Positions 1 to 11,939 of a stretch of DNA of 64,000 nt are shown here, one piece after another. The position numbers and the translations under genes were made by a program. Where the stretch lies: contig JAUMIR010000011.1 of NCBI GenBank assembly GCA_030847615.1, positions 37,369,001 to 37,433,000 of the forward strand. Reading direction: 5' to 3'. Origin of the DNA: Gambelia wislizenii. Lineage: Eukaryota > Chordata > Lepidosauria > Squamata > Crotaphytidae. Position 1 is the first letter of the stretch; each line of letters begins with the position of its first letter. The notes under the pieces are model-generated. The model was given only the letters and a program-made list of their open reading frames with translations. It had not been told where the DNA came from and searched no databases.

Positions 1-295
1 GCTGATCGGCCCACATCCTCCCTGCAGTGGAATGGCCATGTGACAGGAGCCAAGGCAAAGGTTGGTGGGCTTGGCCTGCACATTGCCATTCAATCCACTT
101 CAGCCACAAGCTTGCAAGAAGAAGCAGGAGAAAAGTCTTCCCTCCCCCTCCAGTGCCTCTGAGTAAAGGTTTAATGAATGGCGTAATTACATCACCATCA
201 TCACTCTTTTAAATCTTGAGTTGAGTCTTGGGGGTCTGTGGCAACAAAATATATTTAAAGGGGGTCCCTGGTAAAGAAAAGGTTAAGAGCCACTG
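1..295 (-). mobile_element. hAT-like MITE, copy 1 (cut by window edge)
   Basis: The right end reads ...GGTTAAGAGCCACTG, the same terminus as the complete copy at 48066-48420. The internal 'ttggcctgcacattgccatt' and 'cttgcaagaagaagcaggag' blocks are shared. Confidence 0.75.
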
Positions 296-852
296 TTGTA
301 AAGTATCAATGATCTTTATATTGTAAATTATTTATATTGTTGTAAAGTATTCATATGTCAGCTTGTTTCTTCAAAAAATGTTTTATTACTAATTCTTAAT
401 TTATGTAGCTTGTTTTGATTCATGTGGGACCTCCCTTTGATCTTATTGGTGAGAAAGCCAAGAAATTAATTAAATAATTAATCGATTACATTTCCTTTGC
501 CTTACTAGTGCAATTCATACTATTCAAAGCAGCAGCAAATCGAAATCTGATCCAATTTGTCTAAAAGTCTTTACTTCTTGGAAACCATATGTTGCATTGC
601 ACCTGCTGCCAGATACCCAAACCTCGTGTAACACAGACCTTAGCCCTTTCGTGCAGCTCCTGAATTCGCACACGTGCCCCCTCCAGTCCCCAGTTGTTGA
701 GGCTGGTGGAAGAGCAACTGCTAACCAGCAGCTGTTCTGGGAATGTTAAACCCCAGCAAATGGCAACGGGGTAGGGATGTGATGCAGCCGATCAAGTGGC
801 TGCAGCTGATATTCTCTGCATGCAGCTGTCCACAAAGACCAGCACGATGCAG
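296..852. other. No recognised feature
   Basis: AT-rich to mixed sequence without splice-bounded open frames or a repeat family I recognise. Confidence 0.5.
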
Positions 853-1089
853 TTGTCGTGGTTGTTGTATGCCAAGTCACTTCTGACTTATAGCAACCCT
901 AAAGCAAACCTATCATGAGATTTTCTTGGCAAGATTTGTTCAGAGGGGGGTTGCTTTTGTCTTCCTCTGAGGCTGAGAGAGTGTGACTTGTCCAAGATCA
1001 CCCAGTGGGTTTTTATGGCTGTGTGGCAATTTGAACCCGGTCTCCAGATTCACAGTCCAACACTCAAATTACTACATCTCACTGGCTCT
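853..1089 (-). mobile_element. tRNA-derived CORE-type SINE
   Basis: On the minus strand it begins GAGCCAGTGAGATGTAGTAA, has a degraded B box (GGGTTCAAATT), and the CORE-like 'gatcttggacaagtcacactctctcagcctcag'. It ends in an ACAAC-rich tail. Confidence 0.8.
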
Positions 1090-1351
1090 CTACAAAACGT
1101 GCTATTGGCTAATCCCGGCATATCAGACTACTTTTTGAGCTAGAGGGTCAAGTAGGCCTTGGCAAGTTGGCAACCTTACCAGGAACCTTAGTAGCCCTTG
1201 TAGCATTATATAGGGAAAAGGACACAATTCAAGTTTCCACTTCAGCCAGCAGTATACTGCAATGGTGACATCGCTAGTTGCCTGCAGTGAATCTCAATTA
1301 CATGTTTTGGTATTAACTGGTTTTGAGCCACCTCAAGTAATAAAAGTCAAG

Positions 1352-1864
1352 TCTCTCTCTCTGGCTTTTCTTCACAAACAAAGATTCAGGAAGGACTCAT
1401 CCCGCGCTTTCTGCAAGCGCGCTGATGACTAAAAAGGCCAATCCGAGATAAACAAGTCCGGTTGCGGAAAGCACAGCAGAAGGTCTCCTTGGGTGATGTT
1501 TCATGGTTGTGATTCTTTCTGCGTTGTCGTTTCTCTTCAAGACTTGTTCGGCGTGAGTTCTCAAATAAGGCTGCAGCATTGTGGATAGTGCGTCTCCATG
1601 CCTCCCGATGTGAGGCCAGGGAGGACCATTGTTGGTGATCAATTTGGCCGAGCCTGAGATGTTGCTTCAGGGAGTCTTTGTATCGCTTTTTTTGAGCGCC
1701 CCACTTATGCTGACCTGTGGCGAATTCACCATAGAGTCCTATTTTTGGGAGGCGATGGTCCTCCATCCTAGAAACGTGCCCTGCCCCGCACAGCTGTGTT
1801 CTCAATATCATGGCCTCAATACTGGTGATCCCTGCTTGCTCAAGGACAGCAACATTCGTCACAC
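1352..1864 (-). mobile_element. LINE 3' fragment (RWAGHV-type ORF2 tail with C2H2 finger), copy 1
   Basis: It encodes the C-terminal part of a non-LTR retrotransposon ORF2: [16 protein letters not shown], '[13 protein letters not shown]', '[22 protein letters not shown]', and a terminal finger C-x-x-x-x-R-T-C-x5-G-L-F-S-H-Q-R-A-C (first Cys region mutated). After the stop there are only about 30 bases, then (GA)n on the sense strand. It is 5' truncated. The clade is not assigned with confidence. Confidence 0.8.
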
Positions 1865-2672
1865 AAAGTTAAGTATGAGCCAACAATAAACCTTTCTGCC
1901 ACAAATGGGAGCTCCCTGAGCACTCTGTCAAATCAAACTTTATTTTTTGATCCATAGACCCAACATATCAAACATCAAGATTGTACAATATTACATATAA
2001 GAAAATGAGCCATCTGGGAATAAAACATAGATGCATAAAATATATTGAAATTGTATAACATCTAAAATATTAAATAAAATGTAATTAGGTATTTATTAAA
2101 CTCCCTTCTGTAAACACAGTGGAATTTAATTGATCATGTGATACGTTACCAACGCCCTGGCACCTTTTTGGATGCTGTTCTCTCTCTTGTGTCTTAATGG
2201 CCGATGACAGAAATTTGGCAACTGACAGGGTTACACACTCTGCAGTCTGCCTGCCTGCCTGCCTTTCTGCAGCCTGATGGGTTCATTTATTTCCAGATAA
2301 ATCCCTTTCCAAATCAGCCAAGTCACTCTCCTGAATGAATGGTGACACTGCATTCCCTCTGCCTTTGGTCTCCCTGCAGGTCGTATCTCACAGCACCTTT
2401 GTTGGGTTACTCTTCTGATAATGTGGCAGCTGTTTTGCTCTGTTTGCCACCTTGCATCTTCCTTGAGAGCTTTGCTCATTGCCAGACCTAAGCCAGGTAC
2501 ATATAACTTATTCATATGCTTGGCTGTGCATCTCAGGAGGCAAAGGATAAATTACAACAAGCAACGGTGTCATTGTGCCATGAATTGCCAGGAAATGTTG
2601 AGGATCTGCAACTGGTGCTCAAAAACATACAGCACTCTGATCCTGGTTGTTGTGTATCTTCAAGTTAACTAT
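1865..2672. other. No recognised feature
   Basis: A polyA-like AT-rich stretch (about 1925-2110) is followed by unique sequence. I see no gene. Confidence 0.45.
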
Positions 2673-2950
2673 GAATAATAATAATAATTATTATTATTAT
2701 TTGCTACTCGCCTTTCCCCATGACTCATGGTGGGGTACAAGATGAATTAAAATACAATATATAACACAGAATGATTTAAGCACACAGGTAAAAACATAGG
2801 ATTAAAAAACGTTACATTAAAATCATCCATAAACTTAAAATATATTTAAAATTGATAGATTAAAAGCAACTGAGTAGGCCTGTTTTAAATTCCAACAGCT
2901 TATTTAGCTGTCGAATCTCTTCCAGCAGGCCATTCCACAGAGTTATGGCA
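2673..2950 (-). mobile_element. L2-like LINE 3' remnant with (AAT)n
   Basis: The minus strand reads W-N-G-L-L-E-E-I-R-Q near 2900-2945, then an AT-rich 3' end with 'gggaaaggcgagtagcaaat' and (ATA)n. It resembles degraded L2-type tails. Confidence 0.5.
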
Positions 2951-2951
2951 A

Positions 2952-3141
2952 CTGACCAATGGCTTCCTTGGCAAGGTTTTTTCAAGGTGTGGGGGGGTTG
3001 CCTTTCACTTCCTCTGAGGCTGAGAGAGTGTGACTTGGCAAAGGTCACCCAGTGAGTTTCCACAGCTCTGAGCAGGGATTCGAACCCTGATCTCCAGGAG
3101 TCCTAGTCCAACACTCAAACCATTACACCAGGCTGGCTCTT
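2952..3141 (-). mobile_element. tRNA-derived CORE-type SINE
   Basis: Minus strand: GAGCCAGCCTGGTGTAATGG (A-box region), GGGTTCGAATCC (B box), then 'gtgacctttgccaagtcacactctctcagcctcag'. The tail is truncated near 2952. Confidence 0.8.
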
Positions 3142-3168
3142 AAAAATGTGGGGGGGGGGTTGGCAATT

Positions 3169-3447
3169 CTCTCTGGCTTTTCTTCGCAAACGAAGATTCA
3201 GGAAGGACTCATCCCGTGCTTTCTGCAAGCGCGCTGATGACTGAAAAGGCCAATCTGAGATAAACAAGTCCGGTTGCAGAAAGCACAGCAGAAGGTCTCC
3301 TTCGCTGATGTTTCTGGGTTGTGATTCTTTCTGCGTTGTCGTTTCTCTTCGAAACTTGTTCGGCGTGAGTTCTCAACTAAGGCTGCAGCATTGTGGACAG
3401 TGCGTCTCCATGCCTCCCAATGTGAGGCCAGGGTGGACCATTGTTGG
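3169..3447 (-). mobile_element. LINE 3' fragment (RWAGHV-type), copy 2
   Basis: Same 3' end as copy 1, with an intact CTTCGTTTGCGAAG hairpin. It is truncated at its 5' end, where the next MITE begins immediately. Confidence 0.8.
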
Positions 3448-3575
3448 AGACTATCACACTACACTGTTATAGCTATTATTCCACTTTAACTGCTATGGCT
3501 GCCTCCTGTGGAATCCTGGGATTTGCAGTTTAGGGAGGGGCATTTAGCACTCTCAGCCAGATTGCTCTTAGGCCT
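3448..3575 (+). mobile_element. Hairpin MITE (GACTTTATCACACT family), left half
   Basis: AGACTATCACACTACACTGTTATAG followed by 'tattccactttaactgctatggctgcctcctgtggaatcctgggatttg'. The right arm is missing. Confidence 0.65.
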
Positions 3576-4440
3576 TAGTTCACAAGTAGTGGCCAACCAG
3601 TTGCCTCAAAGAGAAGCCCACCAGAGAAACAGGGCTGCAGCTTCTGGCAACTGATATACCCCAAGCCATGGCAGCAGCCCTAGGGCACTGCACTTCCCTG
3701 CCCCCAATTCCCCCAAAATTCTCCCCAGGCATCCTAAGCATGGCCTTCACAGCATCCTTCAACTGTTGGCTTTACTGACTCATCCTCTCCTAATCCGAGG
3801 AGGCACTTTAGTGGTGCCCCAGCCATGCAATTAAAGAGAGGTCTTCTCCCTTGCTAAGTACAATCGATGGCTCATGCAAATAGTTCCTCAGTGCTGGCTG
3901 GAGAGAGGAAGCCCTTCATAAAACCCATCAATCTGGTTGCAAAGGAGAAACCAAGGTCACCAAGAGCTGCAGAGACATTTAAGGGAAATGCATAGTCCCT
4001 GTTGTTATCAGCTCATCTTTCCCTCTGGTCATAAGCTTTCCCCACAGCTCTGGGCCTCAGCAACCAGACTTGCAAATTAAGCTAATGTTTAATTTCCACT
4101 AATCAAAGCACTTATCTTTGTGAGAGATATGGAGTTGAGGGAAATCACATGCTAGAACAAACAGATGTCTTGCACTTACTTAAGGGTGCAGCGCTTCTGA
4201 ATATGGGTCAAAAATATTGCCTAATTTGACCCTGAGAGGTCCAGTGTGGTCTCCTAGCTGGGAGAGTGAGCTGTGAATCAGAAGAGTCCTTGGTTCAAAG
4301 GTTGTCTCTGCAAAAAAACCCAAAGGCGGCCTGAATATGCCCATGAAGCTTTTTGAACACTTGAAAATACTGAACATGGAGATTTAACCATGGCACAGCT
4401 TTGGGGCAGAAGCAGAATTTGGAAACATGGGGCCTGGCTT
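3576..4440. other. No recognised feature
   Basis: Mixed unique-looking sequence without exon-like segments that I can support. Confidence 0.45.
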
Positions 4441-4499
4441 GACTTCTATTCCAATTTTGGGTATTATTATTATTTTTATTATTATTATTATTTTAAAAA

Positions 4500-4829
4500 G
4501 TGGTACAAGGACTACCTGAAGCAACATCTCAGGCTCGGCCAAATTGATCGCCAACAATGGTCCACCCTGGCCTCACATCGGGAGGCATGGAGACGCACTA
4601 TCCACAATGCTGCAGCCATATTTGAGAGCTCACGCCGAACAAGTCTTGAAGAGAAACGACAACGCAGAAAGAATCACAACCCGGAAACATCACCCAAGGA
4701 GACCTTCTGCTGTGCTTTCTGCAACCGGACTTGTTTATCTCAGATTGGCCTTTTCAGTCATCAGCGCGCTTGCAGAAAGCGCGGGATTAGTCCTTCCTGA
4801 ATCTTCGTTTGCGAAGAAAAGCCAGAGAT
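4500..4829 (+). mobile_element. LINE 3' fragment (RWAGHV-type), copy 3
   Basis: The open frame W-Y-K-D-Y-L-K-Q-H-L-R runs to the stop at 4798-4800, with an intact C-x-x-C finger (C-A-F-C-N-R-T-C) and GLFSHQRAC. The 3' hairpin is intact. It is flanked on both sides by (TTA)n-type sequence. Confidence 0.8.
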
Positions 4830-6052
4830 TATTATTATTTATTCTATTGCTCCTCCTGAGTCCTACTTCTAATTTTCTTAACTTGTTTCTGTCTTAGTAT
4901 GGAATTCTATATATGTACAACAAGAACCAATCAAAGATAAATCTACTTTTGATCCAGTTTCTACCATAAAATTCCAGTCTTGGAAGACAGCCATTTTCCC
5001 CTCGCTTGTTCTAAAGGTTTTTGATTGATCCAAAACATTAATTTATCCATTTACATCATATCCTTTAATTTTACTAGCCAGTCATCTATTAATGGAATTT
5101 CACCATGTTTTTTCCCCGCATTTTGGGGCTATGACCAGTCTAGCTGCCAATGCTATCTATACCAATATTCTCCAATGTCTCTTCTCAACCTGTTTTTCCA
5201 AGCTACTTACCATATTAAGCAAATAGAGTTCTGGTTGCAATAAAAAGTTGTAATATTTCATTAATTAGAGTGATTAAAAAAAACTTCTTAATCACAACAC
5301 AGTTCCACCACACAGTGATCCCACAGCTTTCTGACACTTCCAGCATTTGCTGTTTCCTGTCAATCACCAAAATGTTTTGAATTCTGCTTTCTTCACTTGC
5401 CCAGAACAAAAGTGAGTTATAAAACGTGATGAACATTTTGCCAATTCATCTATTAAGTCCTGTTTGTTAATCATACTAATTCAGTGCATTCTGCTGGGAT
5501 CCAGAACAAACTTGTCAGAAGTGCTATTTGTTTGATTTTTAAATCATATACATTTGGTTTTAAATCACACATGGAATGAACAAACCCCTGAGTTCTCAGG
5601 CAACATGTCCTCAGAGTTAGGAACTTCAAAACAATAAAACACAGGGGAAATAAACCAGTAGCATCACAGGAATTTAAGCTTAAAAAAAAAAATCTTTAGC
5701 ATCTCAGCACATTTTTGGAGAGGGAGTTCAATTTCTGAATAAACATAGAGATCTGCTCTCCCTGCAGTGGCTGATGTGGCTTTTTGGGGAAGGTGGGGGT
5801 GAGTGTGACCCCTGGCCCGGGTGTGATCCCTCCCTCAAAGGCAGAGAAAATGGCTTCAGATTAGCCCGTGCTGATAAGGCTGTGAGATGCTGCCTCTTAT
5901 ATACTCTGCAGTCCCTCCCTGCTTCCAACCCCCCTCCCAAGAAAATGTACTTAAAAGGTGATGAAAGAGGGATGACAGGAACGGAACTGGAGGATGTGGC
6001 TTTTGCAGATGAGGTGGAGAGAGGCATTGCTTAACTGGAGCATCCTTAGCAG
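4830..6052. other. No recognised gene; AT-rich dispersed-repeat-like sequence
   Basis: About 4860-5720 is AT-rich and may be an old LINE 3' region; I cannot assign it. 5720-6050 looks unique. Confidence 0.4.
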
Positions 6053-7067
6053 CTAAAAAGGAGGAAGGAGGAGTGGGGGGTGGGAGAAGATGAAGAAGAT
6101 GAAGAGAAGCAGGGAGAAGATGATGAAGAAGATGAAGAGGAGGAGGAAGATGAAGAAGATTAAGATGAGGAAGAGGAAGAAGAGGAGGAAAAGGAAGAAG
6201 ATTAAGAGAAGGAGGAGGGGGAAGAAGAAGATTAAGATGAGGAGGAAGAAAATGAGGAGGAGGAGGAAGAAGATGAAGATTAAGAGAAGGAGGAGGAGGA
6301 GGAGGAGGAAGGTTAAGAGAAGGAGGAAAAGGAGGAAGAAGAAGATGAAGAGGAGGAGGAAGATGAAGAAGATTAAGATGAGGAGGAGGAAGAAGAGGAG
6401 GAAAAGGAAGAAGATTAAGAGAAGGAGGAGGGGGAAGAAGAAGATTAAGAGAAAAAGGAGGGGGTGAAAGATTAAGATGAGAAGGAAGAAAAAGAGGAGG
6501 AGGAATAAAAAGATGAAGATTAAGAGAAGGAGGAAGAAGAGGAGGAAAAGGAAGAAGATTAAGAGGAGGAGGAAGGTGAAGAAGATTAAGATAAGGAGGA
6601 GGAGGAAGATTAAGAAGATTAAGAGATGGAGGAGGGGGAAAAAGAAGATTAAAATGAGGAGGAAGAAAAAGAGGAGGAGGAAGAATAAGAAGATGAAGAT
6701 TAAGAGGAGGAGGGGAAAGAAGAAGATGAAGAAGATTAAGAGAAGGAGGAAGAAGAGGAGGAAAATGAAGAAGATTAAGAGGGGGAGGAGGAGAAAGAAA
6801 AAGAAGATGAAGAAGATTAAGAGGAGGAAGAAGATGTAGAAGATTAAGATGGGAGGAAGGAGGAGGAGGAGGAGGAGATTAAGAGAAGGAGGAAGAAAGA
6901 GGAAGAGGAAGAAAAACATGAAAAAGATTAAGATGAGGAGGAAGAAGAAGAGCAGGAGGAGGAAGATGATGAAGATTAAGAGGCGGAAGAAGAGGAAGAA
7001 GAAAAAGAAGATTAGGTTGAGGAGGAGGAGGAAGAAGAAAATGAAGAGGAAGAACAGAAAGAAGTAA
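6053..7067 (+). repeat. 1-kb polypurine (GAA/GGA) tract with GATTAAG spacers
   Basis: The plus strand is almost purely A and G, built from GAGGAGGAAGAAGATTAAGA-like units 30-60 bases long. Pyrimidines are nearly limited to T in GATGAAG and GATTAAG. Trinucleotide register is largely kept, which produces long artefactual Lys/Arg frames on plus and Leu/Phe/Ile frames on minus. Confidence 0.9.
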
Positions 7068-7154
7068 TTGTGAATTGTGACTTCAAGGGTTTTTGTTAAG
7101 TGCCAAAAGCTGTTAAGGCAAGGAAGGGTTCTTACTGTGGAGATATAAATTCTA

Positions 7155-7310
7155 GTTGTTGTTGTTGCTGTTGTGTGCCTTCAAGTCATTTCTGACTTAT
7201 GGAGACCCTAAGGCAAACCTATTGTGGGTTTTTTTTTCTTGGCAAGATTTGTTCAGAGGAGGTTTGCCTTTGCCTTCCCCTAAGGCTGAGAGAGTGTGAC
7301 TTGCCCAAGG
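7155..7310 (-). mobile_element. tRNA-derived CORE-type SINE, head truncated
   Basis: A (TTG)n tail complement, then 'tgtgccttcaagtcatttctgacttatgg' through 'ctgagagagtgtgacttgccc'. The tRNA-like head is absent. Confidence 0.75.
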
Positions 7311-7734
7311 CTGTTGGTAATGATAACAGCCAGTGGAAGAAGTAGAATTATAATGAAAAATCTCTCTCCATCATGGCTGCTGAAAACCCTGAGCAACCAT
7401 TGCCACTTCAGCTGCCCCTGATGAACTTTTCTTCAGCCCCCAAATTTCTAACATTTCAGAAAGGGTGATATTAAACATTGTTCACACCTCACACTCTCAT
7501 TTGCAGTGACCACATTCCCTTGGTCACTTTGCCTGCCTTTTTCTTAGGATGCCTAAAGCCTTTTCCTGAATGGTCAGCTAAAGTTTTAAGTAACTGCAAT
7601 GCTAGGAATTTGGGGACTGAAAGAAAATCTCATTTGGAAGAAGCAGAGGTTTTGGTTTTGGTTTTTTTCCCTTGGGGCAATGCCCTCATTTTGCAAGATG
7701 GATTGAGTCCCATTTTGGGATAAAGGTGGGATAT
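7311..7734. other. No recognised feature
   Basis: Unique-looking sequence between two SINE copies; nothing gene-like is seen. Confidence 0.4.
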
Positions 7735-7935
7735 GGAGCCAGTGTGGCATAGTGGTTTGAGCATTGGACTCTGGAAACTGAGGTTCACATCCCAACTCAA
7801 CCATGAAAATACATTTGGTAACCTTGGGCAAGTCACACACTCTCAGCCTCAGAAAACCCTGTGATAGATTTGCAACTTGAAGGCACACAACAACAAACAA
7901 CAACAACAAATTCGTTAAATAAATAAATACATTTT
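7735..7935 (+). mobile_element. tRNA-derived CORE-type SINE with (AAC)n tail
   Basis: GGAGCCAGTGTGGCATAGTG, the A-box region TGGCATAGTGG, a degraded B box, 'ccttgggcaagtcacac', an internal deletion, then 'cttgaaggcacacaacaaca' and (TAAA)n. Confidence 0.8.
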
Positions 7936-8494
7936 GCTTTCCCCTCTCCCCCTCTAGGGATGGATCCAAACCACTCAAGGAGTAAAGTCATTGTTTTTCT
8001 AAACTTCCTTGCAAAGCATTCCAACTCAGAATATGTAATCAAAGTATTGAGAATCTCTCGAGTCTTGCAATATAATGGAAATCGGCTAACACCTGGAGAA
8101 ATAACAGAATTGGCCTAGAAGCAAAGCTGAAGCTCAGGATATGACTGGTGGCTCTCTGCCTTTTCTTTAAAACAGCTAGGAGCCATCAAATGGAATAAGT
8201 CAGGAACTCAGAGCAACAAGGAGAGATGTCTGAGGAAAGGTTGAGGAAAGGCAGGGGTATCAATGGCTGATACAAAGTGCAGAAGTGAAACTGGAACTGT
8301 AAACAACGGAGACAGATTGAGGAAACAGGATCTGCAGCCAAAAACAAAGGATGGGAAAATAATGCAGAGGAAGTTTGGATAAGTTTGCATGCCTCATCTG
8401 AGACCTCTCCCAAGGGGGAAAAACTAGAAGGAATACCTTGACTTTTTTATAAGAAACAAAACCATAAAGGAATCATTAGTATTACTGGCTGGGG
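7936..8494. other. No recognised feature
   Basis: No repeat or exon recognised. Confidence 0.4.
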
Positions 8495-8587
8495 TTTTCT
8501 CCCTCTGTGTATGTATACCTTCAAGTTATCTGTTGACTTATGGCAAACTCATGAATTCCATAGGGTTTTCTTAGCAAGGAATACAGT
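8495..8587 (-). mobile_element. 5S-type SINE tail fragment
   Basis: 'taccttcaagttatctgttgacttatggcaaactcatgaattccatagggttttcttagcaagga' matches the tail of the composite and 5S-derived elements at 9.05, 27.6 and 57.6 kb. Confidence 0.6.
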
Positions 8588-8798
8588 GCTGGAGTTTGGT
8601 TTCAGGACCATTCACATTTGCTGGAGTTTGGTTCCAGGACCATCCATGAATACACAAGTCCCATTATATGCAATGGCATAGCAAAATGCTGTCCCTTATA
8701 TAAGATGGCAAAACCAAGGTTTGCTTTTTGGATTATTATTTTTTTAAGAATACATTAAAACCATGAATGCCAAATCTGTGAATGTGGAGGGACAACTG
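8588..8798 (+). mobile_element. pogo/Tigger-like MITE (CAGTTGTCCCTCC termini), 5' rearranged
   Basis: Internal blocks 'gtttggttccaggacca', 'caagtcccattatatgcaatggcatagcaaaatg' and 'gtgaatgtggagggacaactg' are shared with 20638-21167 and 39221-39568. The right end is followed by TA. Confidence 0.7.
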
Positions 8799-8810
8799 TA
8801 CTTAAAGATG

Positions 8811-9118
8811 GTTTTGCCAGTACCATCCTCTGAAATAGAGCTTACAGCACACCTAATATTCCTTGGCAGTCCTTCTGGGCTTGGGAAAGGTTCTTCTTTT
8901 TGGACTGCTACTCCCAGAATGCCCCAGCCAGCATAGCTAAGAGTGACAGTCCAAAAAGGCACCCTTTCCCCATGCTCTGGAAGTTCTAGCCTGCAGCATT
9001 TGGAGGAAAGGGACCAAGGTCAGATATTGTGTGTGTCTGCGTCTTCAAGTCACCTGTTGACTTATGGCAACCCCATGGATTTCAGAGGGTTTTGGATGGG
9101 AGATCACCAAGATCAGCA
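8811..9118 (+). mobile_element. Composite palindrome element, copy A
   Basis: Module order is SINE tail, 5S-derived 3' piece ('cctaatattccttggcagtc'), spacer 'cttctgggcttgggaaaggttc', palindrome (about 8899-8960, right arm partly deleted), spacer 'ctctggaagttctagcctgcagcattt...ggaccaaggtcagat', and a second SINE tail. The same order occurs in copies B and C. Confidence 0.7.
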
Positions 9119-10225
9119 GCTCTGTACATCAGGCAATAGCTTTCTATTCTTCCAACCCTCAAAGAGTGTTTTCTCCACTACTAAATTCCCACTCCCACTT
9201 TTGGAGCTTTGTCCAACATTCTGGGATGGAGGGTGCCGGAAATGTTCCTTAGATTGTAAACCTTAAATCTAAAAGGTTATTAAAAGACATCAAGGCCAAG
9301 TATGCAACTGATCAATTCAGAAAAGAAAACACAAGAGAGATTTCTGATAATTGCTGGCTTGCTGTGTCTACATGGCGTTTGCACCATCCCACAGTCTGAC
9401 CTTCAGGATTAGCTTCACTTTTAGGCAAGTTTTCAAACATGGTTGTTTCTTTATTTCTTGCCTCTTATGACTTAACAGGAAATGCCCATTTTCGGAAACA
9501 TTCATATCTTAAATTATTTGCAGTGGGCATTTTTTGCAGCCAGGAAAAAAGGAAGTCATCTGAGTCATGTAGGAAAAGTCCCTGATGCACAAACAGAAAA
9601 ATGAACCAGGTAGCAGGAGAAAAATCTCAGACTTCCCCTGTTGAATGCAACGGATGCTCATGCCCAGTTATGAACATACAAGTTAAGGGCTAGTTACATC
9701 AAGAGATGGGCCATAAATTTCCACATAGACAGAACAGTGACAAGTTTCCCTTTCAGTTCCCTCCCACCAAAACTCACCTTGTGAGCTGCAGCAGGACATT
9801 TTCAGACATGGCAAAAATTGCACAATTACGACATCACGTTAGCACAAACGGGTCCTGCTATCACATGACATCGTCCTGCACCTATGGCCAGTCTGTGTGC
9901 TCCAGCCATGAATAAGGTGTTAGGTTTAATTGATGGGTTAACCCATCAATAGATCTTCAGTACCACTTTTTCGTGGTATTGAAGGCGTGCGGAACTGCAT
10001 CTCACTTTAATCTTGAGATTACAGCGTGAATGGGCGGTTCTCTCCCACCACCTTGTCCCCGTTGCCACTGAGAAAACGCCTAGGTGAGAAAACAAAGCAT
10101 AGTGTGCTCTTTTTATGAACTTTCCCATTTTGCTGGCAAGTTTTTATGTTTTGTTTGGTCATTGCATGGTTGGGGAGGATTCTAACCTTTTCGATTCTCT
10201 CAACTCAGAAAAAAGAGCAGGGCCT
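9119..10225. other. No recognised feature
   Basis: Largely unique-looking; no exon or named repeat is supported. Confidence 0.4.
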
Positions 10226-10345
10226 GGGAAAATTACCTTTTCGGACTACAGCTACTCAGACCTCATCTGCAAAGTGTGACTACATTGGCTGAGGGGGTTC
10301 TGACAGTTGTAGTCCAAAAAAATAAACTTTCTGAATCGCTAGGAG
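10226..10345. mobile_element. 'ggactacaactcccag' palindromic MITE relative
   Basis: 'ccttttcggactacagctactcaga' is matched at its far end by the inverted 'tctgacagttgtagtccaaaaaaat'. Confidence 0.5.
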
Positions 10346-10845
10346 CTTAAGTTAGGTGAGCAATTGGCACGATGCAAACCTCAGTTCTACCTCTGTATGC
10401 AGAACACTACGTTGCCACAGAGTTAACTGCTAGTTGTTGTGTACTCAACACAGAAGCTTTTAAGTCAAGCAAGCCTTATTTATTTTTGGCTTCAAATGTG
10501 TGGGGAGGGCTAGGAACAGCCAAACCCAAGAACTTCACGTTTTAGTTCCATATTTTTACTTCCATATTTTGAAACCACTTCCCCATTTCCTCTCCTTGGC
10601 CATTTTTGGCCAACATCTCTGCATTTTCAGCCACATCTCTACAATCATAGGGCTAAAAAAGAGAAAAAGGCAGAGAGGAAGAGAAGTATAAATAGTCATT
10701 CTTACTCAGGATAGTGTGGATCTTGCAGTTGGTAAAGCAAGCAAGCAACCTCCAAAGACCAGTTTGGTTTGCTGGGGAGTGGGAAACAGTTGGAGAGGAC
10801 TATGGCTTCCTCTTACAGGTCAGGCTAAAAATGAGCCTGGTGTTA

Positions 10846-11065
10846 GGGGTTGTCTACATGGGCTAAACAGCCCATGTTGCCCCCGTCTCGGTCGGTAAAA
10901 TGAGTACCCGGCTTGTGGGGGCAATTAGCTAACATACATTGGAAAAAACTTACCGTAATATGGTGTAGATGTGTAAACTGCTATTACTTAAAACAATTTG
11001 TAAGCCACTCTGATAGCCTTGTGGCTGAAGAGTGGGGTATAAATAACTAATAAATAAAATATATT
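10846..11065 (+). mobile_element. DNA-element terminus plus retroposon tail (GTAAGCC...GGGTATAAATAA)
   Basis: A GGGGTTGTCTACATGG terminus is followed by 'tcggtaaaatgagtacccggcttgtgggggcaattag' and 'tttgtaagccactctgatagccttgtggctgaagagtggggtataaataa', the tail seen again at 28.75 kb and, inverted, at 50.2 kb. Confidence 0.6.
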
Positions 11066-11287
11066 TTTAATATAATTTTTATTAATTTTTAAAAACAAAA
11101 CAAAAAACCACATACAATTTATACACACAACTTAACAAACAAATATACTCATTAACATAAAGTGATTCCATCCACCCAGGGACTTCTCTTTAAATTCATC
11201 CTTCTTTCCAAAATGTCATTGTTTCCAACTCAGGTTTGCTTCCTCTCCCCTTTATTAATACAAATTCTAAGAATTTCTCTAACGAGA

Positions 11288-11615
11288 TCCGTCAGATGAC
11301 AAGCCTGAGTAGCTTTAAAAAAGCACTAAAGACAGATCTCTTTCGGCAGGCCTTTCCTGATTAGATCCCGGCCTCAGGAGCTCCTGGCCTCTTTTAATCT
11401 ACTGGGCATTTATTATTTTTTAAATGTGCTTTTAGACTAGTTGTTTTTTAATTTATATTTTTTTAATATCTTTTTATGGGGTGGGTGGGGTGTAGGGATT
11501 TTTATCTGTAGTTGTATTTTAAATTTTGTAAGCCGCCCCGATTGTTTTTAACAGAGGGGTGGGGTATAAATAAATTTTATTATTATTATTATTAATAATA
11601 ATAATAATAATAATT
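11288..11615 (+). mobile_element. L2-like LINE 3' remnant
   Basis: The frame S-L-K-K-A-L-K-T-D-L-F-R-Q-A-F-P-D is typical of the L2/CR1-group ORF2 end. A 3' UTR follows, ending 'ttgtaagccgccccgattg...ggggtataaataaa' and (TTA)n/(ATA)n. Confidence 0.7.
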
Positions 11616-11939
11616 TACTCCATTTTTCACCAAAAACTTTCTTATTTAGCCCTCCTTTTTTTTCTTTAACCATATTTGTTAATTTCTCATTTATAAATAT
11701 ATAAATAAATATTTTTTTAAAATCCCATTTAGACAGGTAGGATTCCCAGTGAATTCCATGAGGTTTTTTTTTTCACCATTTAGACAACTGCCCAGAAGAA
11801 GAAAAAAACCTGAATGAAAGAGCACAAAGAAGCCTTTTGCTGTGCTGTGTAATGCCTCTCACACATACACACACCTGCCTCCTATTCCCCCAGACTCACC
11901 ATCAAAGAAGAGGACAGACTTCTAGGGCAACTGGTTTCT

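Noticed and set aside
6053..6919. Long hydrophobic (minus) and Lys/Arg-rich (plus) open frames
   Set aside because: They follow from the polypurine tract's three-base register; composition is not protein-like and there are no splice or start signals.
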